A stretch of DNA of 64,000 nucleotides from an uncultured Propionibacteriaceae bacterium (GTDB taxonomy: Bacteria; Actinomycetota; Actinomycetes; Propionibacteriales; Propionibacteriaceae). Shown one piece after another: positions 8,793 to 17,538 of this stretch. The stretch is from NCBI GenBank assembly GCA_937926975.1, contig CALBCJ010000022.1:1-64000 (forward strand). Direction: 5' to 3'. The notes beneath the pieces are model-generated. The model worked only from the letters and a program-made list of their open reading frames with translations. It made no database searches and was not told the DNA's origin. The position numbers and the translations under genes were made by a program. The first letter of the stretch is position 1. Every line of letters begins with the position of its first letter.

Positions 8793-9254
8793 TCAGCGGC
8801 GGTGCTTGCGGGCTGCCCAGGCCTGGGTGATCTCGTCGTTGAGGCCGAACATCTGGGCCTTCTCCTCCGGCTCGGCATGGTCGAAGCCGAGCAGGTGCAG
8901 CAGGCCGTGCACCAGCAGGTACTCGGCCTCCTCGTCGGTCGTCCGGCCGCTGTTGGGGGCCTGGCGAGCGGCCACCGCGGGGCACAGCACGACGTCACCG
9001 AGCAGGCCCTTGGGCGGCTCCTCCTCGTCGTCACGGGGCGGACGGAGCTCGTCCATCGGGAAGCTCATCACGTCGGTCGGGCCGGGCTCGTTCATGAACC
9101 GCAGGTGGTACTCGGCCATGGTCGGCTCGTCCACCAGCAGGATCGACACCTCGGCCTGCGGGTGGATCCGCATCCGGCGCAGCGTGAACCGAGCCAGGGC
9201 CACCAGCCCCAGCTCGTCGGCCGAAAGCCCGGACTCGTTGGTGATGTCGATCAT
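8793..9254 (-). CDS. ybeY: Endoribonuclease YbeY
   Basis: YbeY is a zinc-dependent single-strand endoribonuclease for 16S rRNA 3'-end maturation and ribosome quality control. The 153-residue protein has the diagnostic HGLLHLLGFDH motif (116-126), whose three His residues bind the metal. An acidic insertion (about 73-80) precedes it. The ATG at 9254 overlaps the PhoH-family stop (ATGA), the usual phoH-ybeY pairing. Downstream, the secreted-protein cassette has its own promoter, which appears to break the common continuation to the CBS-domain gene and era. Confidence 0.95.
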   Translation of the reverse strand: MIDITNESGLSADELGLVALARFTLRRMRIHPQAEVSILLVDEPTMAEYHLRFMNEPGPTDVMSFPMDELRPPRDDEEEPPKGLLGDVVLCPAVAARQAPNSGRTTDEEAEYLLVHGLLHLLGFDHAEPEEKAQMFGLNDEITQAWAARKHRR

Positions 9255-10210
9255 GGCTGCCTCCGCGGGCCGGGCTGCGTCGCGTCGTACCGGTCGTAGG
9301 CTGCCACGATCCGCCCCACCAGCTGGTGGCGGACCACGTCGTGGCTGGTCAGCTCGCAGAAGGTCAGGCCCGAGATCCCGTCCAGGACCGAGCGGACCTG
9401 CCGCAGCCCCGAGGTGGTCCCCCCGGGCAGGTCAATCTGGGTGATGTCACCGGTGACGACCATCTTGGAGCCGAAGCCGAGCCGGGTCAGGAACATCTTC
9501 ATCTGCTCGGTAGAGGTGTTCTGGGCCTCGTCGAGGATGATGAAGGCATCATTAAGGGTCCGGCCCCGCATGTACGCCAGCGGCGCCACCTCGATGGTGC
9601 CGGCGGTCAGCAGCCGGGGCACCGAGTCCGGGTCAACCATGTCGTGCAGCGCGTCGTACAGGGGGCGCAGGTACGGGTCGATCTTCTCGCTCAGGGTGCC
9701 AGGCAGAAAGCCGAGCCGCTCCCCCGCCTCGATCGCCGGGCGGGTCAGGATGATCCGGTTGACCCGCTTCTCCTGCAGCGCGGCGACGGCCTTCGCCATC
9801 GCCAGGTAGGTCTTGCCGGTGCCGGCCGGGCCGATCCCGAAGACCACAGTGTGCCGGTCGATGGCATCAACGTAGCGCTTCTGGTTCAAGGTCTTAGGCC
9901 GGATTGTCTTGCCGCGGCTGGAGAGGATGCTCTGGGTGAGGACCTCGGCCGGGCGCAGCCCCCCCGGCTCGGTGGTCATCGACACCACCCGCGCCACATC
10001 GGCCGCGGACAGGCCCTGGCCGGTCCGGACAATGGTGACCAGCTCGGTGAGGACGTCAGCGGCCCGGGTCACCTCGTCGGGCTCGCCGCTGAGGGTGACC
10101 TCGTTGCCCCGGACGTGGATCTGGGCGGCCAGCTCGCGCTCCAGGATCCGCAGGAACTCGTCGCGGGGGCCGAGGACCGTGACCATCGAGACCGACGCGG
10201 GCACGGTCAC
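9251..10210 (-). CDS. phoH: PhoH-family ATPase
   Basis: A 319-residue cytoplasmic P-loop ATPase of the PhoH (PhoH-like/YbeZ) family. It has an N-terminal KH-like region (about 10-65), Walker A GPAGTGKT (127-134) and a DEAQN Walker B motif in the second half. Members act with YbeY in RNA processing and ribosome maturation. GTG at 10210 and GTG at 10204 are both possible starts; a GAGAGG element favours the latter by spacing. It is translationally coupled to ybeY. Confidence 0.93.
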   Translation of the reverse strand: MTVPASVSMVTVLGPRDEFLRILERELAAQIHVRGNEVTLSGEPDEVTRAADVLTELVTIVRTGQGLSAADVARVVSMTTEPGGLRPAEVLTQSILSSRGKTIRPKTLNQKRYVDAIDRHTVVFGIGPAGTGKTYLAMAKAVAALQEKRVNRIILTRPAIEAGERLGFLPGTLSEKIDPYLRPLYDALHDMVDPDSVPRLLTAGTIEVAPLAYMRGRTLNDAFIILDEAQNTSTEQMKMFLTRLGFGSKMVVTGDITQIDLPGGTTSGLRQVRSVLDGISGLTFCELTSHDVVRHQLVGRIVAAYDRYDATQPGPRRQP

Positions 10211-10305
10211 CCGCCTCTCGGCCGCAGCCGTACCGGGGACGACGTCAGAGGGAGTCAGGATCAGCCCTTCCGTTGAGGTGACTGGGCCATCCTAGTCAGA
10301 GCGCC

Positions 10306-10338
10306 CGGCGGCGGCACCGGGGTACCGGGCCGCCGCCG
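10306..10338 (-). terminator. GC-rich hairpin downstream of the FKBP gene
   Basis: Ten-base arms (10306-10315 and 10329-10338) pair perfectly, with an inner CCGG/CCGG stem around GGTA. It lies about 20 bp beyond the FKBP stop. There is no T-run, so it is a candidate terminator only. Confidence 0.55.
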
Positions 10339-10358
10339 AGCAGGCAGGTCAGAGCGGT

Positions 10359-10766
10359 TCAGAGGACGCCGACGATCTCGGTGACGAAGACCAGGGTCGC
10401 CCCGCCGGGGATCCCGGCCTGCGGCACGCCGCGGTCGCCGTACCCGAGGGCGGCCGGGATGGACAGCAGCACCCGGCTGCCGACCCGCTGCCCGAGCAGG
10501 CCCTGGTCCCAGCCCTGGATCACCTGGCCGACGCCGATCTGGAAGTCGAGCGGCTGGCCCCGGTCGTACGAGCTGTCGAAGACCGCGCCGCCCCAGGTCT
10601 GACCGAGGTAGTGGGCGACGATGTGGTCACCGGCCGCGACCTCCCGGCCGTCGCCCTCGTCGAGGACCTGCACCTGCAGGCTGTCCGGAGCCGGCTCGGG
10701 GGGAAAGGTCAGGGAGGGCTTGGCGCCCTTGGCCCCCGCGACGGAGGGCATGGTCGGATTCGTCAT
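10359..10766 (-). CDS. FKBP-type peptidyl-prolyl isomerase
   Basis: A 135-residue cis-trans prolyl isomerase with a single FKBP domain (about 30-135). Typical elements are visible: DGREVAAGDHIVAHY, VFDSSYDRGQP, the IQGWDQGLLG stretch and GYGDRGVP...IPGGATLVFVTE. There is no signal peptide or lipobox, so it should be cytoplasmic. A TAGCCT -10 box sits 7 nt before the ATG, so its mRNA is predicted leaderless and monocistronic, ending at the hairpin at 10306-10338. Confidence 0.92.
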   Translation of the reverse strand: MTNPTMPSVAGAKGAKPSLTFPPEPAPDSLQVQVLDEGDGREVAAGDHIVAHYLGQTWGGAVFDSSYDRGQPLDFQIGVGQVIQGWDQGLLGQRVGSRVLLSIPAALGYGDRGVPQAGIPGGATLVFVTEIVGVL

Positions 10767-10773
10767 GCCCGCC

Positions 10774-10779
10774 AGGCTA
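10774..10779 (-). promoter_or_regulatory. -10 box of the leaderless FKBP gene
   Basis: TAGCCT on the minus strand lies 7 nt before the FKBP ATG, so transcription should begin at or next to the start codon. No good -35 is seen. Confidence 0.5.
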
Positions 10780-10819
10780 CGGGACCCGCCAGTGCTCGCG
10801 CCTTGCTCAGCCCAGCGAC

Positions 10820-11614
10820 CTACTTCACGGCACCTGCGGTGAGCCCCTGGACGAAGGCCCGCTGAGCCACCAGGTAGCCGGCCACCACCGGCAGGCTCAT
10901 CAGCACCAGGGCGGCGAAGATCTTCGGTACGTCCGAGCCGTACTGGCTGGTGAAGAAGGCGGGGACCTGGGTGATCACCCGCGAGTCCTCCCGCTGCATC
11001 ACCAGCAGTGGCAGGAAGAACTCGTTCCAGGCCTGCAGGAAGGTCCAGATCACGACCACGGCCGAGATCGGACCGGAGAGCGGGATCACGATTCGGACCA
11101 GCGCCCCGAAGGAGGTGGCGCCATCGACCCGGGCGGCCTCCAGGATCTCGTCGGGCAGGTCCTTGAGGTAGCCGGTGACCAGGGTGAGCGTGAAGGGAAC
11201 GGTGACCGCCGCCAGCGGCACGGCCACCGCCAGCGGGTTCGAGAACAGCCCGAGCCGCTGCACCACGATGAAGATCGGCACGATGATCGTCAGCACCGGC
11301 AGCACCAGCCCGACCAGGATCGCGGAGTAGATCAGGCGGCGCCCAGCCAGCCCCAGCTTGGTCAGCGCGTACCCGGCCAGCATCGTGCAGCCGTACCCGA
11401 TAGCCACCGTGGTCACCGCGATCACCAGGCTGTTCAGGGCATAGCGCAGGAAGGGGGTCCGTGACAGGACCGCGCTGTAGTTGGCCACCGCACCCTCGCC
11501 CTGGAACGAGGTAGCGACGATCACCACCAGTGGCAGCGCGAAGACCGTGGTGACTAGTCCGGCAGCCAGCAGTCGTACGGCCCGCGCCAGGCGGGACTCG
11601 CGAAACCCGGTCAT
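10820..11614 (-). CDS. Sugar ABC transporter permease (MalG-like)
   Basis: A 264-residue inner-membrane permease of the CUT1 carbohydrate importer family, with about six helices. The EAA loop (LEAARVDGATSFGALVRIVIP) contacts the ATPase. The ATG at 11614 overlaps the MalF-like stop (ATGA). It is the last gene of the importer operon. No ATPase gene is present, so a shared MsiK-type ATPase elsewhere in the genome is expected, as is common for actinobacterial CUT1 systems. Confidence 0.92.
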   Translation of the reverse strand: MTGFRESRLARAVRLLAAGLVTTVFALPLVVIVATSFQGEGAVANYSAVLSRTPFLRYALNSLVIAVTTVAIGYGCTMLAGYALTKLGLAGRRLIYSAILVGLVLPVLTIIVPIFIVVQRLGLFSNPLAVAVPLAAVTVPFTLTLVTGYLKDLPDEILEAARVDGATSFGALVRIVIPLSGPISAVVVIWTFLQAWNEFFLPLLVMQREDSRVITQVPAFFTSQYGSDVPKIFAALVLMSLPVVAGYLVAQRAFVQGLTAGAVK

Positions 11615-12498
11615 GCTCGCCTCCGCACCCAGGCCGGGAGCCGCTGCAGCACGGTCACCAGGACCGATACCGCCAGCAGCAGCATCGACAAGGTGGCCCC
11701 GTAGCCGGCGTTGAAGCGCTCCACGGTCTGCTGGTAGATGTACGTGGCGGGGAGCTCGGTAGCCCGGGCCGGCCCGCCACCGGTGGTCAGGAAGACCAGG
11801 TCGAAGGTCTTGATCGACCCGATCAGACCGAGCACCACCAAGGTGACATGGGTGCCTCGCAGCTGCGGCACCACGATGTGGCGTACCGTCCGCCACAGTG
11901 AGGCTCCGTCGATCTGGGCGGCCTCCAGGTGGTCCACGCTGATCTGAGTCAGGGCGGCCTGGTAGAGCACGAAGCTGAGCCCGGTCCACTGCCAGATGTT
12001 GACCGCTGCCAGCGACAGCAGCGCCAGCCGCGGGTCCGACAGCCAGGCCTGCCGCAGCCCGGACAGCCCGGCCCCGGCCAGAGCAGCATTGAGCTGACCG
12101 TCCGGGGCCAGGATCTGCCGGAAGGCAGTGGAGACCGCCGCCGGCGCCATCACCACGGGCAGGAAGAGGACCGCGGTGAAGAGCGGGTTGAGCCGGCTGG
12201 GCCGCGACAGCAGCAGCGCCATCCCCAGCCCCAGCAGCATCTGGGTGCTGATCGTGACCGCCGCGAAGAGCGCTGCGTGCAGGTAGGCGGAACGGACCAC
12301 CGGGTCGGCCAGGGCCGTCTGGTAGTTGGCCAGGCCGACCACGGTGTGGGTAGGTGAGATCCCGTTCCAGCGCAGGCTGCTGACGTAGGCGTTGTAGGCG
12401 ATCCCGCCGTACACCACGACACCGACCAGCAGCAGCGCCGGCGCGACGTACGCATAGCCCGTCCAGGACCGCCCTGCCCTGCCCCCCAGGCCGGTCAC
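11611..12498 (-). CDS. Sugar ABC transporter permease (MalF-like)
   Basis: A 295-residue CUT1-type permease with an N-terminal helix (about 15-35), a short periplasmic-side loop and five further helices. The EAA motif is EAAQIDGASLWRTVRHIVVP. It pairs with the MalG-like subunit downstream (ATGA overlap) and receives substrate from the lipoprotein encoded 15 bp upstream. The GTG start at 12498 has no clear Shine-Dalgarno site, so it may depend on coupling. Confidence 0.91.
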   Translation of the reverse strand: MTGLGGRAGRSWTGYAYVAPALLLVGVVVYGGIAYNAYVSSLRWNGISPTHTVVGLANYQTALADPVVRSAYLHAALFAAVTISTQMLLGLGMALLLSRPSRLNPLFTAVLFLPVVMAPAAVSTAFRQILAPDGQLNAALAGAGLSGLRQAWLSDPRLALLSLAAVNIWQWTGLSFVLYQAALTQISVDHLEAAQIDGASLWRTVRHIVVPQLRGTHVTLVVLGLIGSIKTFDLVFLTTGGGPARATELPATYIYQQTVERFNAGYGATLSMLLLAVSVLVTVLQRLPAWVRRRA

Positions 12499-12513
12499 CG
12501 GCGGCTGGGCCGC

Positions 12514-13842
12514 TCAGTGGGCGGCATCGATGGCTCGCTGGACATCAGCCGCCGCAGCCTGCGGGGTCTTGGTCCCGGTCCCGACCGCCGCCAGGGCGTC
12601 AGCGAGAGCGGCCTGAACATCGGCACTGGCGATCTGGCGCGGGCCGGCCATGCCCTCCAGAGCCGGTCCCTGCGCCTCGACCAGCTGCTTCTGCGCCGGG
12701 GTCAGCACGTCGGACGTGTCGATCGGGACCGACTTCAGCGCCGGCTGCTGCATCGTGGCCGCGATCCGCTTCTGGCTGGTCTCAGAGGCTGCCAGCCAGC
12801 GGACGAAGACCGTGGCCGCCTCGGGGTTCTTGGCCTTCTGGCTGACGGCCCAGCCGACATCTGGCCCACCGGCCATCACCAGCGAGGCGGTGCCGGAGGG
12901 GTTGACCACGCTCGGGAACGCGACGACCTGGAACTCGGTCGTGGTGAGGTCCTTGCCGTACGTCTTCGTGTACGCCGCCAGCTGCTGCTTGGTCATGTCG
13001 CTGTTCTGCCAGGAGCCGAAGGCGATCATCCCGGCATCCCCCTGGCGGAAGGCGTCAGCAGCGTCCGGGTAGGCGGTCTGAGCGAAGGCTCCCTCCTGGA
13101 TCACCTTGGCGTCGACCAGCGTCTTCCAGGCCTCGAAGGCCTTGACCATCTCGGGGCTGTCGAACTTCTGCTTCTTGCTCATCGCCTGGTAGAAGTAGCC
13201 CTTCGAGGACTGGTTGGCCAGGGCCTGGAAGACGTCGATGTTCTGCCAGCCGTCCTTGGCCCCCTGCACCAGGCACTTCTTGCCGGCCGCGGCCAGCGTG
13301 GCGCAGGTGTCACGCCACTGGTCCAGGTTCGTCGGGACCGTCGCCCCGACCGAGTCCAGCAGGGTCTTGTTCACCTCGATGGTTCCGGCGCCGGTGACCA
13401 TCCACGGCACCCCGATCTGCCTGCCGTCAACGCTGAGCTGGTCGGCTGCCAGCAGCTTGTCCTTCCAGCCTGGCAGGGTGGCGTCCAGGGACCTGGTGAG
13501 GTCAGCAGCCAGCGGAGCGAACTGGGTCGACATGGCGCCCACCTGGAGCCCGAAGACGTCGGGCCCCGAGTCTGAGGTGAGCCCGAGCCGGAGCGTGTTC
13601 ACGTAGTCGCTGTACTGGATGAACCGGTAGCTCACCGTGATCTCGGGGTGGTCCTTCTGAAAGGCCTGGACCCACTCCGGCGCACTGCTCTGGTCAGGGT
13701 TCCAGCCCCAGACCGTGATCGACCCGGAGCCGGTGCTGGCCGTCGCAGGGCCGGGGGCGGCCCCGGTCGACGAGCAGCCGGTGAGCGCCATCAGCCCAGC
13801 GGCGAGCAGCGCCAGGGCACGGCGACGGAACGAGACTGTCAT
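12514..13842 (-). CDS. Extracellular sugar-binding lipoprotein of the ABC importer
   Basis: A 442-residue solute-binding protein. A basic start and hydrophobic core lead to lipobox LTGC (about residues 20-23), so it should be lipid-anchored outside the membrane. The SITVWGWNPDQSSAPEWVQ stretch and the later AFGSWQNSDM region fit carbohydrate-binding family 1. The ATG at 13842 overlaps the upstream glycohydrolase stop (ATGA) and has a GGAGAAGG ribosome site; a longer frame from 13893 is unlikely. The partner hydrolase suggests the ligand is a glycoside or nucleoside-like sugar, but the sequence does not identify it. Confidence 0.92.
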   Translation of the reverse strand: MTVSFRRRALALLAAGLMALTGCSSTGAAPGPATASTGSGSITVWGWNPDQSSAPEWVQAFQKDHPEITVSYRFIQYSDYVNTLRLGLTSDSGPDVFGLQVGAMSTQFAPLAADLTRSLDATLPGWKDKLLAADQLSVDGRQIGVPWMVTGAGTIEVNKTLLDSVGATVPTNLDQWRDTCATLAAAGKKCLVQGAKDGWQNIDVFQALANQSSKGYFYQAMSKKQKFDSPEMVKAFEAWKTLVDAKVIQEGAFAQTAYPDAADAFRQGDAGMIAFGSWQNSDMTKQQLAAYTKTYGKDLTTTEFQVVAFPSVVNPSGTASLVMAGGPDVGWAVSQKAKNPEAATVFVRWLAASETSQKRIAATMQQPALKSVPIDTSDVLTPAQKQLVEAQGPALEGMAGPRQIASADVQAALADALAAVGTGTKTPQAAAADVQRAIDAAH

Positions 13843-15347
13843 GCCTTCTCCTCGGGTACGGGCGGCGTCGGCCGCAGGGCGTTGGGAATCCACTGGTGAG
13901 TGGCCGCGTCGACCAGCGCCACCACCAGCTCGGCCTGGTCGCGGTGGTCGGGTGGCCGCCTCACGGCCAGTCGGAGCCGGTGCTGGCCGGGGGCCAGGTC
14001 CAGGTCCAGGTACTGGCCCACCGGTGGCATGTGGGGGGCGGGGAACATGTAGCTGCTCGCCTGGGCAGCATGGAGGAAGGTGCCGTCCAGCCAGGCGCGC
14101 AGGTGCTCGGAGCAGTTGAGCATCAGGCGGACCGGGCTGGTGCCGTGCGAGTCGAGGCTGTACTCCAGCACCAGGATCCGGTCAGCGAAGTCATCCCGGT
14201 CCAGCCGCAGCCAGGTGCCGGGAACGGTGGTCTCGACCAGCTCGGCGCTGATCTCGGCGCTTCCCGGTGGCGGCAGCTCGGTCTGGTCGCGGATGTCCCA
14301 GCCGCCGTGCTCGGTGGTGGTGAACCCCATCCGTACCGGAACCGCCCAGCGGCTCGGGTCGAAGGGGCCGTCCGGCGCGGCCTGGTGCGGCTGCTGGGCC
14401 AGCCGGTCGCGCAGGCTCTCCACCAGGTCGGTGAAGTCGTCCAGGGTGGCCGGGGCGTCCAGGCCGACGATCTGGTCACTGAGCACCAGGTCGCACCCGA
14501 TCGGGTGCAGCCAGCGCGGCTCGATCTGGTCGGGTCCGAGGATTCCCAGCAGTGCTCCCAAGGTGGCGGTCGAGGAGTCGCAGTCGCCGCCGCAGTTGTT
14601 GCAGATCAGGATCCGCTCACCGAATGTCCGCCCGGTCAGCCACCCGGTGATCACGAAGCCGGTGTTGACCCGGACGTCGGTGAAGTCGTCGTTGCCGTAC
14701 CGCTCCACGGTCCGGGCCCGGACCTGGGTCCAGTCCAGCCCTTGGTCGACCCAGCCCAGCGTGTCCCGTACCACCTGGGCGATGCCGCCACCGCCGTTCG
14801 GCAGGTTCTGCAGCGCGGTCTCGATGAGCCGGCGCGGGTCGCTGCCAGCGAAGGCCGCGGACTCTAGCCGGGCCCAGAACAGGGCGGCGACCAGGCCGTC
14901 CCCGTCGTGGTCGAAGCAGGCGTCCTCGTAGCAGTAGGCCTGGGCCCGGTCCGGGTCCCCCGGAGCCAGGCAGGCCCACAGCTCGGCCCGGATGGCAGCC
15001 CCCTCGCCGCAGGTGAACCAGTTGTCGAAGCGTCCGCTGTGGGGCGGGCGGATCCCCTCGCGCAGGTTCCGCAGCCCGACCCCGTACTCGTTCCAGGGGA
15101 ACTGGACGTGCCGCAGCCAGCCGTCGGCCAGCAGCTGCCGGTCGACCCGGGGCTGGTCCAGGTCCCGGATCAGGCAGGCGTAGACCACCTGGAGGTCGAG
15201 GTCGTCGTTGGGGACCATGGCCTCGGGCACGGGGCGGTAGTAGTCCGCCTGCAGCGGACCCGTCAGCCCCTCGAAGGTCTGCCCCAGCGTCCCCCCGACT
15301 GCTTTCCCCAGCCAGCAGCCCATCGTTCGCTCGCGTACGGTCGACAT
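13839..15347 (-). CDS. ADP-ribosylglycohydrolase-family protein with C-terminal beta domain
   Basis: A 502-residue protein. The N-terminal part (about 1-330) has the DraG/ADP-ribosylglycohydrolase metal motifs: Asn47-Asp48-Asp49 (NDDLDLQ) and GGDCDSST at 253-260. The final ~150 residues are a separate beta-rich region (RAWLDGTF... MFPAPH) resembling a carbohydrate-binding or PA14-like module. Lack of a signal peptide puts it in the cytoplasm. As the first gene of a LacI-controlled importer operon it more likely hydrolyses an imported glycoside, ADP-ribose derivative or N-glycoside than reverses protein ADP-ribosylation. That substrate is inferred. ATG at 15347 has GAGGAA about 9 nt upstream. 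Confidence 0.85.
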   Translation of the reverse strand: MSTVRERTMGCWLGKAVGGTLGQTFEGLTGPLQADYYRPVPEAMVPNDDLDLQVVYACLIRDLDQPRVDRQLLADGWLRHVQFPWNEYGVGLRNLREGIRPPHSGRFDNWFTCGEGAAIRAELWACLAPGDPDRAQAYCYEDACFDHDGDGLVAALFWARLESAAFAGSDPRRLIETALQNLPNGGGGIAQVVRDTLGWVDQGLDWTQVRARTVERYGNDDFTDVRVNTGFVITGWLTGRTFGERILICNNCGGDCDSSTATLGALLGILGPDQIEPRWLHPIGCDLVLSDQIVGLDAPATLDDFTDLVESLRDRLAQQPHQAAPDGPFDPSRWAVPVRMGFTTTEHGGWDIRDQTELPPPGSAEISAELVETTVPGTWLRLDRDDFADRILVLEYSLDSHGTSPVRLMLNCSEHLRAWLDGTFLHAAQASSYMFPAPHMPPVGQYLDLDLAPGQHRLRLAVRRPPDHRDQAELVVALVDAATHQWIPNALRPTPPVPEEKA

Positions 15348-15362
15348 CCCCCCACTTCCTCG

Positions 15363-15374
15363 TGTATCGGTACA
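15363..15374. promoter_or_regulatory. LacI-family operator 1
   Basis: TGTATCGGTACA is a 12-bp imperfect palindrome with a central CG, the typical LacI-family half-site arrangement. It lies 20 bp from the second copy, in the divergent region between the regulator and the operon it faces. Confidence 0.75.
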
Positions 15375-15382
15375 CCGCAGGA

Positions 15383-15394
15383 TGTATCGTTACA
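15383..15394. promoter_or_regulatory. LacI-family operator 2
   Basis: TGTATCGTTACA repeats operator 1 with one change. It overlaps the predicted -10 of the minus-strand operon, so bound repressor would block polymerase. Centres are 20 bp apart, about two helical turns, favouring cooperative binding on one face. Confidence 0.75.
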
Positions 15395-15414
15395 TGCCCT
15401 CCGGGTCCTGTCAA
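15387..15414 (-). promoter_or_regulatory. Promoter of the glycohydrolase/sugar importer operon
   Basis: Minus strand: consensus -35 TTGACA (15409-15414), 16-bp spacer, then TAACGA (15387-15392) inside operator 2. The -10 is weak, but position relative to both operators and the ATG at 15347 is sensible. Confidence 0.6.
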
Positions 15415-15506
15415 CCGTCTGTGGCATGCTGACCCGGGAAGGCGACAGCCCAGCCCGGCCCTGAGCCCCCGCGGAGCCTGGGCGGTCAGGCACGATCAGG
15501 AGGAGT

Positions 15507-16517
15507 ATGGCCAGCCTGCGGGAGGTCGCGGCCCTCGCCGAGGTGTCCCCGATGACGGTGTCGAACGTTCTGAACGGCCGCCCCTCGGTCTCCCCCGCGA
15601 TCCGGCGCCGAGTGGAGAAGGCGCTGCGCGAGACCGGGTACGTCCGCAACGAGGCGGCTCGGGCCCTGCGGGCAGGACGGACCAAGGTCGTCGGAGTGCT
15701 GGCGATCGAGGCGGTCAACCCGTTCTACGGCGAGCTGGTGGCCGGGATCGAGGAAGGGCTGGACGGCGAGGACGTGCTGGTCGTGACCGCCACCAGCCAT
15801 GCCCGGCGAGAGCGCGAGCTGGTGGCGCTGCGCCGTTTCGCCGAGCTGCGGGTCCGGGGCGTGATCGCCACGGCCTCCAGCTATGACGACGAGCTGCGAG
15901 CCGCGTTCCAGAGCCTGTCCGACTCCGGGGTCCCGGTCGTCCTGGTGGCCGACACCGACGACGGCTTCGAGACCTGTACGGTCTCCGGCGACGACCGGGC
16001 CGGCGGCCGGCTCGCGGCGGAGCACCTAGCCGCCCTGTCAGTGACGGGTCTGGGGTACCTGGCTGGGCCGGTCGAGTCGGTGGTGCACCGGCGCCGGGTC
16101 GACGGCTTCCGGGAGGTGCTCACCGAGAGCGGCCTGGAACTCACCGGGGCGCTGGACTGTCCCGGTGACGGCCTGGCCGACGGGCTCACCGGAGGACGCC
16201 GGCTGCTGACCAGCACCCCCCGCCCGCGGGCGGTCTTCTGCACCAATGACCTGCTGGCGCTCGGCCTGCTGCAAGCAGCCACCGAGGCTGGCCTGAGCGT
16301 TCCCGACGAACTGGCGGTGCTCGGCTACGACGACATCCCGTTCGCTGCTGGGGCCGCCGTACCGCTGTCGTCGGTCGGCCAGGACACCCGCACCATGGGC
16401 CGCGAGGCGGCCCGGCTGCTCCAGGCGGAGACCTCAGCCCGGGACGACCACCGTCATCAGCACCTCGTGGTACCTCCGGCCGTCCTCGCCCGTACCAGCA
16501 CCCAGCCGGCCCGCTGA
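15507..16517 (+). CDS. LacI-family transcriptional regulator
   Basis: A 336-residue repressor. The N-terminal helix-turn-helix (about 2-25, LREVAALAEVSPMTVSNVLN) is followed by the hinge helix and a periplasmic-binding-type sensor domain. The ATG at 15507 has AGGAGG 5 nt upstream. It is divergent from the glycohydrolase/ABC importer operon, and two TGTA-CG-TACA operators lie in the shared region, so it should repress that operon until an imported sugar derivative binds. It ends 4 bp from the convergent proline iminopeptidase gene. Confidence 0.93.
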   Translation: MASLREVAALAEVSPMTVSNVLNGRPSVSPAIRRRVEKALRETGYVRNEAARALRAGRTKVVGVLAIEAVNPFYGELVAGIEEGLDGEDVLVVTATSHARRERELVALRRFAELRVRGVIATASSYDDELRAAFQSLSDSGVPVVLVADTDDGFETCTVSGDDRAGGRLAAEHLAALSVTGLGYLAGPVESVVHRRRVDGFREVLTESGLELTGALDCPGDGLADGLTGGRRLLTSTPRPRAVFCTNDLLALGLLQAATEAGLSVPDELAVLGYDDIPFAAGAAVPLSSVGQDTRTMGREAARLLQAETSARDDHRHQHLVVPPAVLARTSTQPAR

Positions 16518-16521
16518 GCGG

Positions 16522-17538
16522 TCAGCCAGCGAAACGGTCGGTGGCCTGCACCAGCTCGGAGGCGATCATCGGCTCGAAGGCCGAGTGGCCGGCCAGGACC
16601 ACCCGCAGGTCAGCCTCCGGCCAGGCCTTCGCCAGGTCGTACGCGTTGCGGACCGGGCAGCACATGTCGTACTGACCGTGCACGATCACGCACGGCAGGT
16701 GCTGGATCCTCGGCACGTCACGCAGCAGCTGGTCGGGCTCGAACCAGCCGTGGTTGACGAAGTAGTGGTTCTCGATCCGGGCGAAGGCCACCTTCCCGGC
16801 GTCAGTGCCGTCGGCGGCGATCCCGGGCGGGGTGACCAGGGTGACGGTCGCGCTCTCCCAGGTGCTCCAGGCCACACCGGCCGGGACGTGAACCGCGGGG
16901 TCCGGGTCGAAGAGCAGGTCGTGGTAGCGGGCGATGTTGTCGCGGCCCTCGCTGCGGCCCTCCAGCAGCCCAACGGCGCGTCCGTCGGCCTTGAGCAGCG
17001 GCTCCTCGAAGACCCTCCACCACTCGGGGCGGACCATCCCGGCCGGGCCGTTGTAGAACCAGTCCAGCTCGAACGGGCGCAGCATGAAGATCCCGCGCAG
17101 CACCATCTCGGTGACCCGGTCGGGGTGGGTCTCGGCGTACGCCAGCGCCAGCGCGCTGCCCCAGGACCCGCCGAAGACCTGCCAGCGCTCGATGCCGAGG
17201 TGCTCACGCAGCCGCTCGATGTCAGCGACCAGGTGCCAGGTGGTGTTGGCCGACAGGTCGGCCTCCGGCTCGGCCGCGTGCGGAGTGCTCTGGCCGCAGC
17301 CGCGCTGGTCGAACAGCACGACCCGGTAGCGCTCGGGGTCCCAGAACCGGCGCTGGTCGGGGCTCGTGCCTCCGCCTGGTCCGCCGTGCAGGAAGACCGC
17401 CGGCTTGCCGTTCGGGTTGCCCGACTGCTCCCACGACAGGACCTGCCCATCGCCGACCTCGAGCATCCCCGTCTGGTACGGCTCGATCGGCGGGTACAGC
17501 CCGCGCTCGGGCCGCAGCCCCGCTCCCGGGTCAGTCAT
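16522..17538 (-). CDS. pip: Proline iminopeptidase (S33 family)
   Basis: An alpha/beta-hydrolase that removes N-terminal proline from peptides in the cytoplasm. The 338-residue protein has the S33 HGGPGGG oxyanion motif (51-57), nucleophile Ser125 in GGSWGS, an Asp in HGQYDMCCP and the C-terminal His in GHSAFEP. The long N-terminal frame to 17694 overlaps the DUF5709 gene and is rejected; the ATG at 17538 has GAGG 6 nt upstream and overlaps the DUF5709 stop by 8 bp. Confidence 0.93.
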   Translation of the reverse strand: MTDPGAGLRPERGLYPPIEPYQTGMLEVGDGQVLSWEQSGNPNGKPAVFLHGGPGGGTSPDQRRFWDPERYRVVLFDQRGCGQSTPHAAEPEADLSANTTWHLVADIERLREHLGIERWQVFGGSWGSALALAYAETHPDRVTEMVLRGIFMLRPFELDWFYNGPAGMVRPEWWRVFEEPLLKADGRAVGLLEGRSEGRDNIARYHDLLFDPDPAVHVPAGVAWSTWESATVTLVTPPGIAADGTDAGKVAFARIENHYFVNHGWFEPDQLLRDVPRIQHLPCVIVHGQYDMCCPVRNAYDLAKAWPEADLRVVLAGHSAFEPMIASELVQATDRFAG

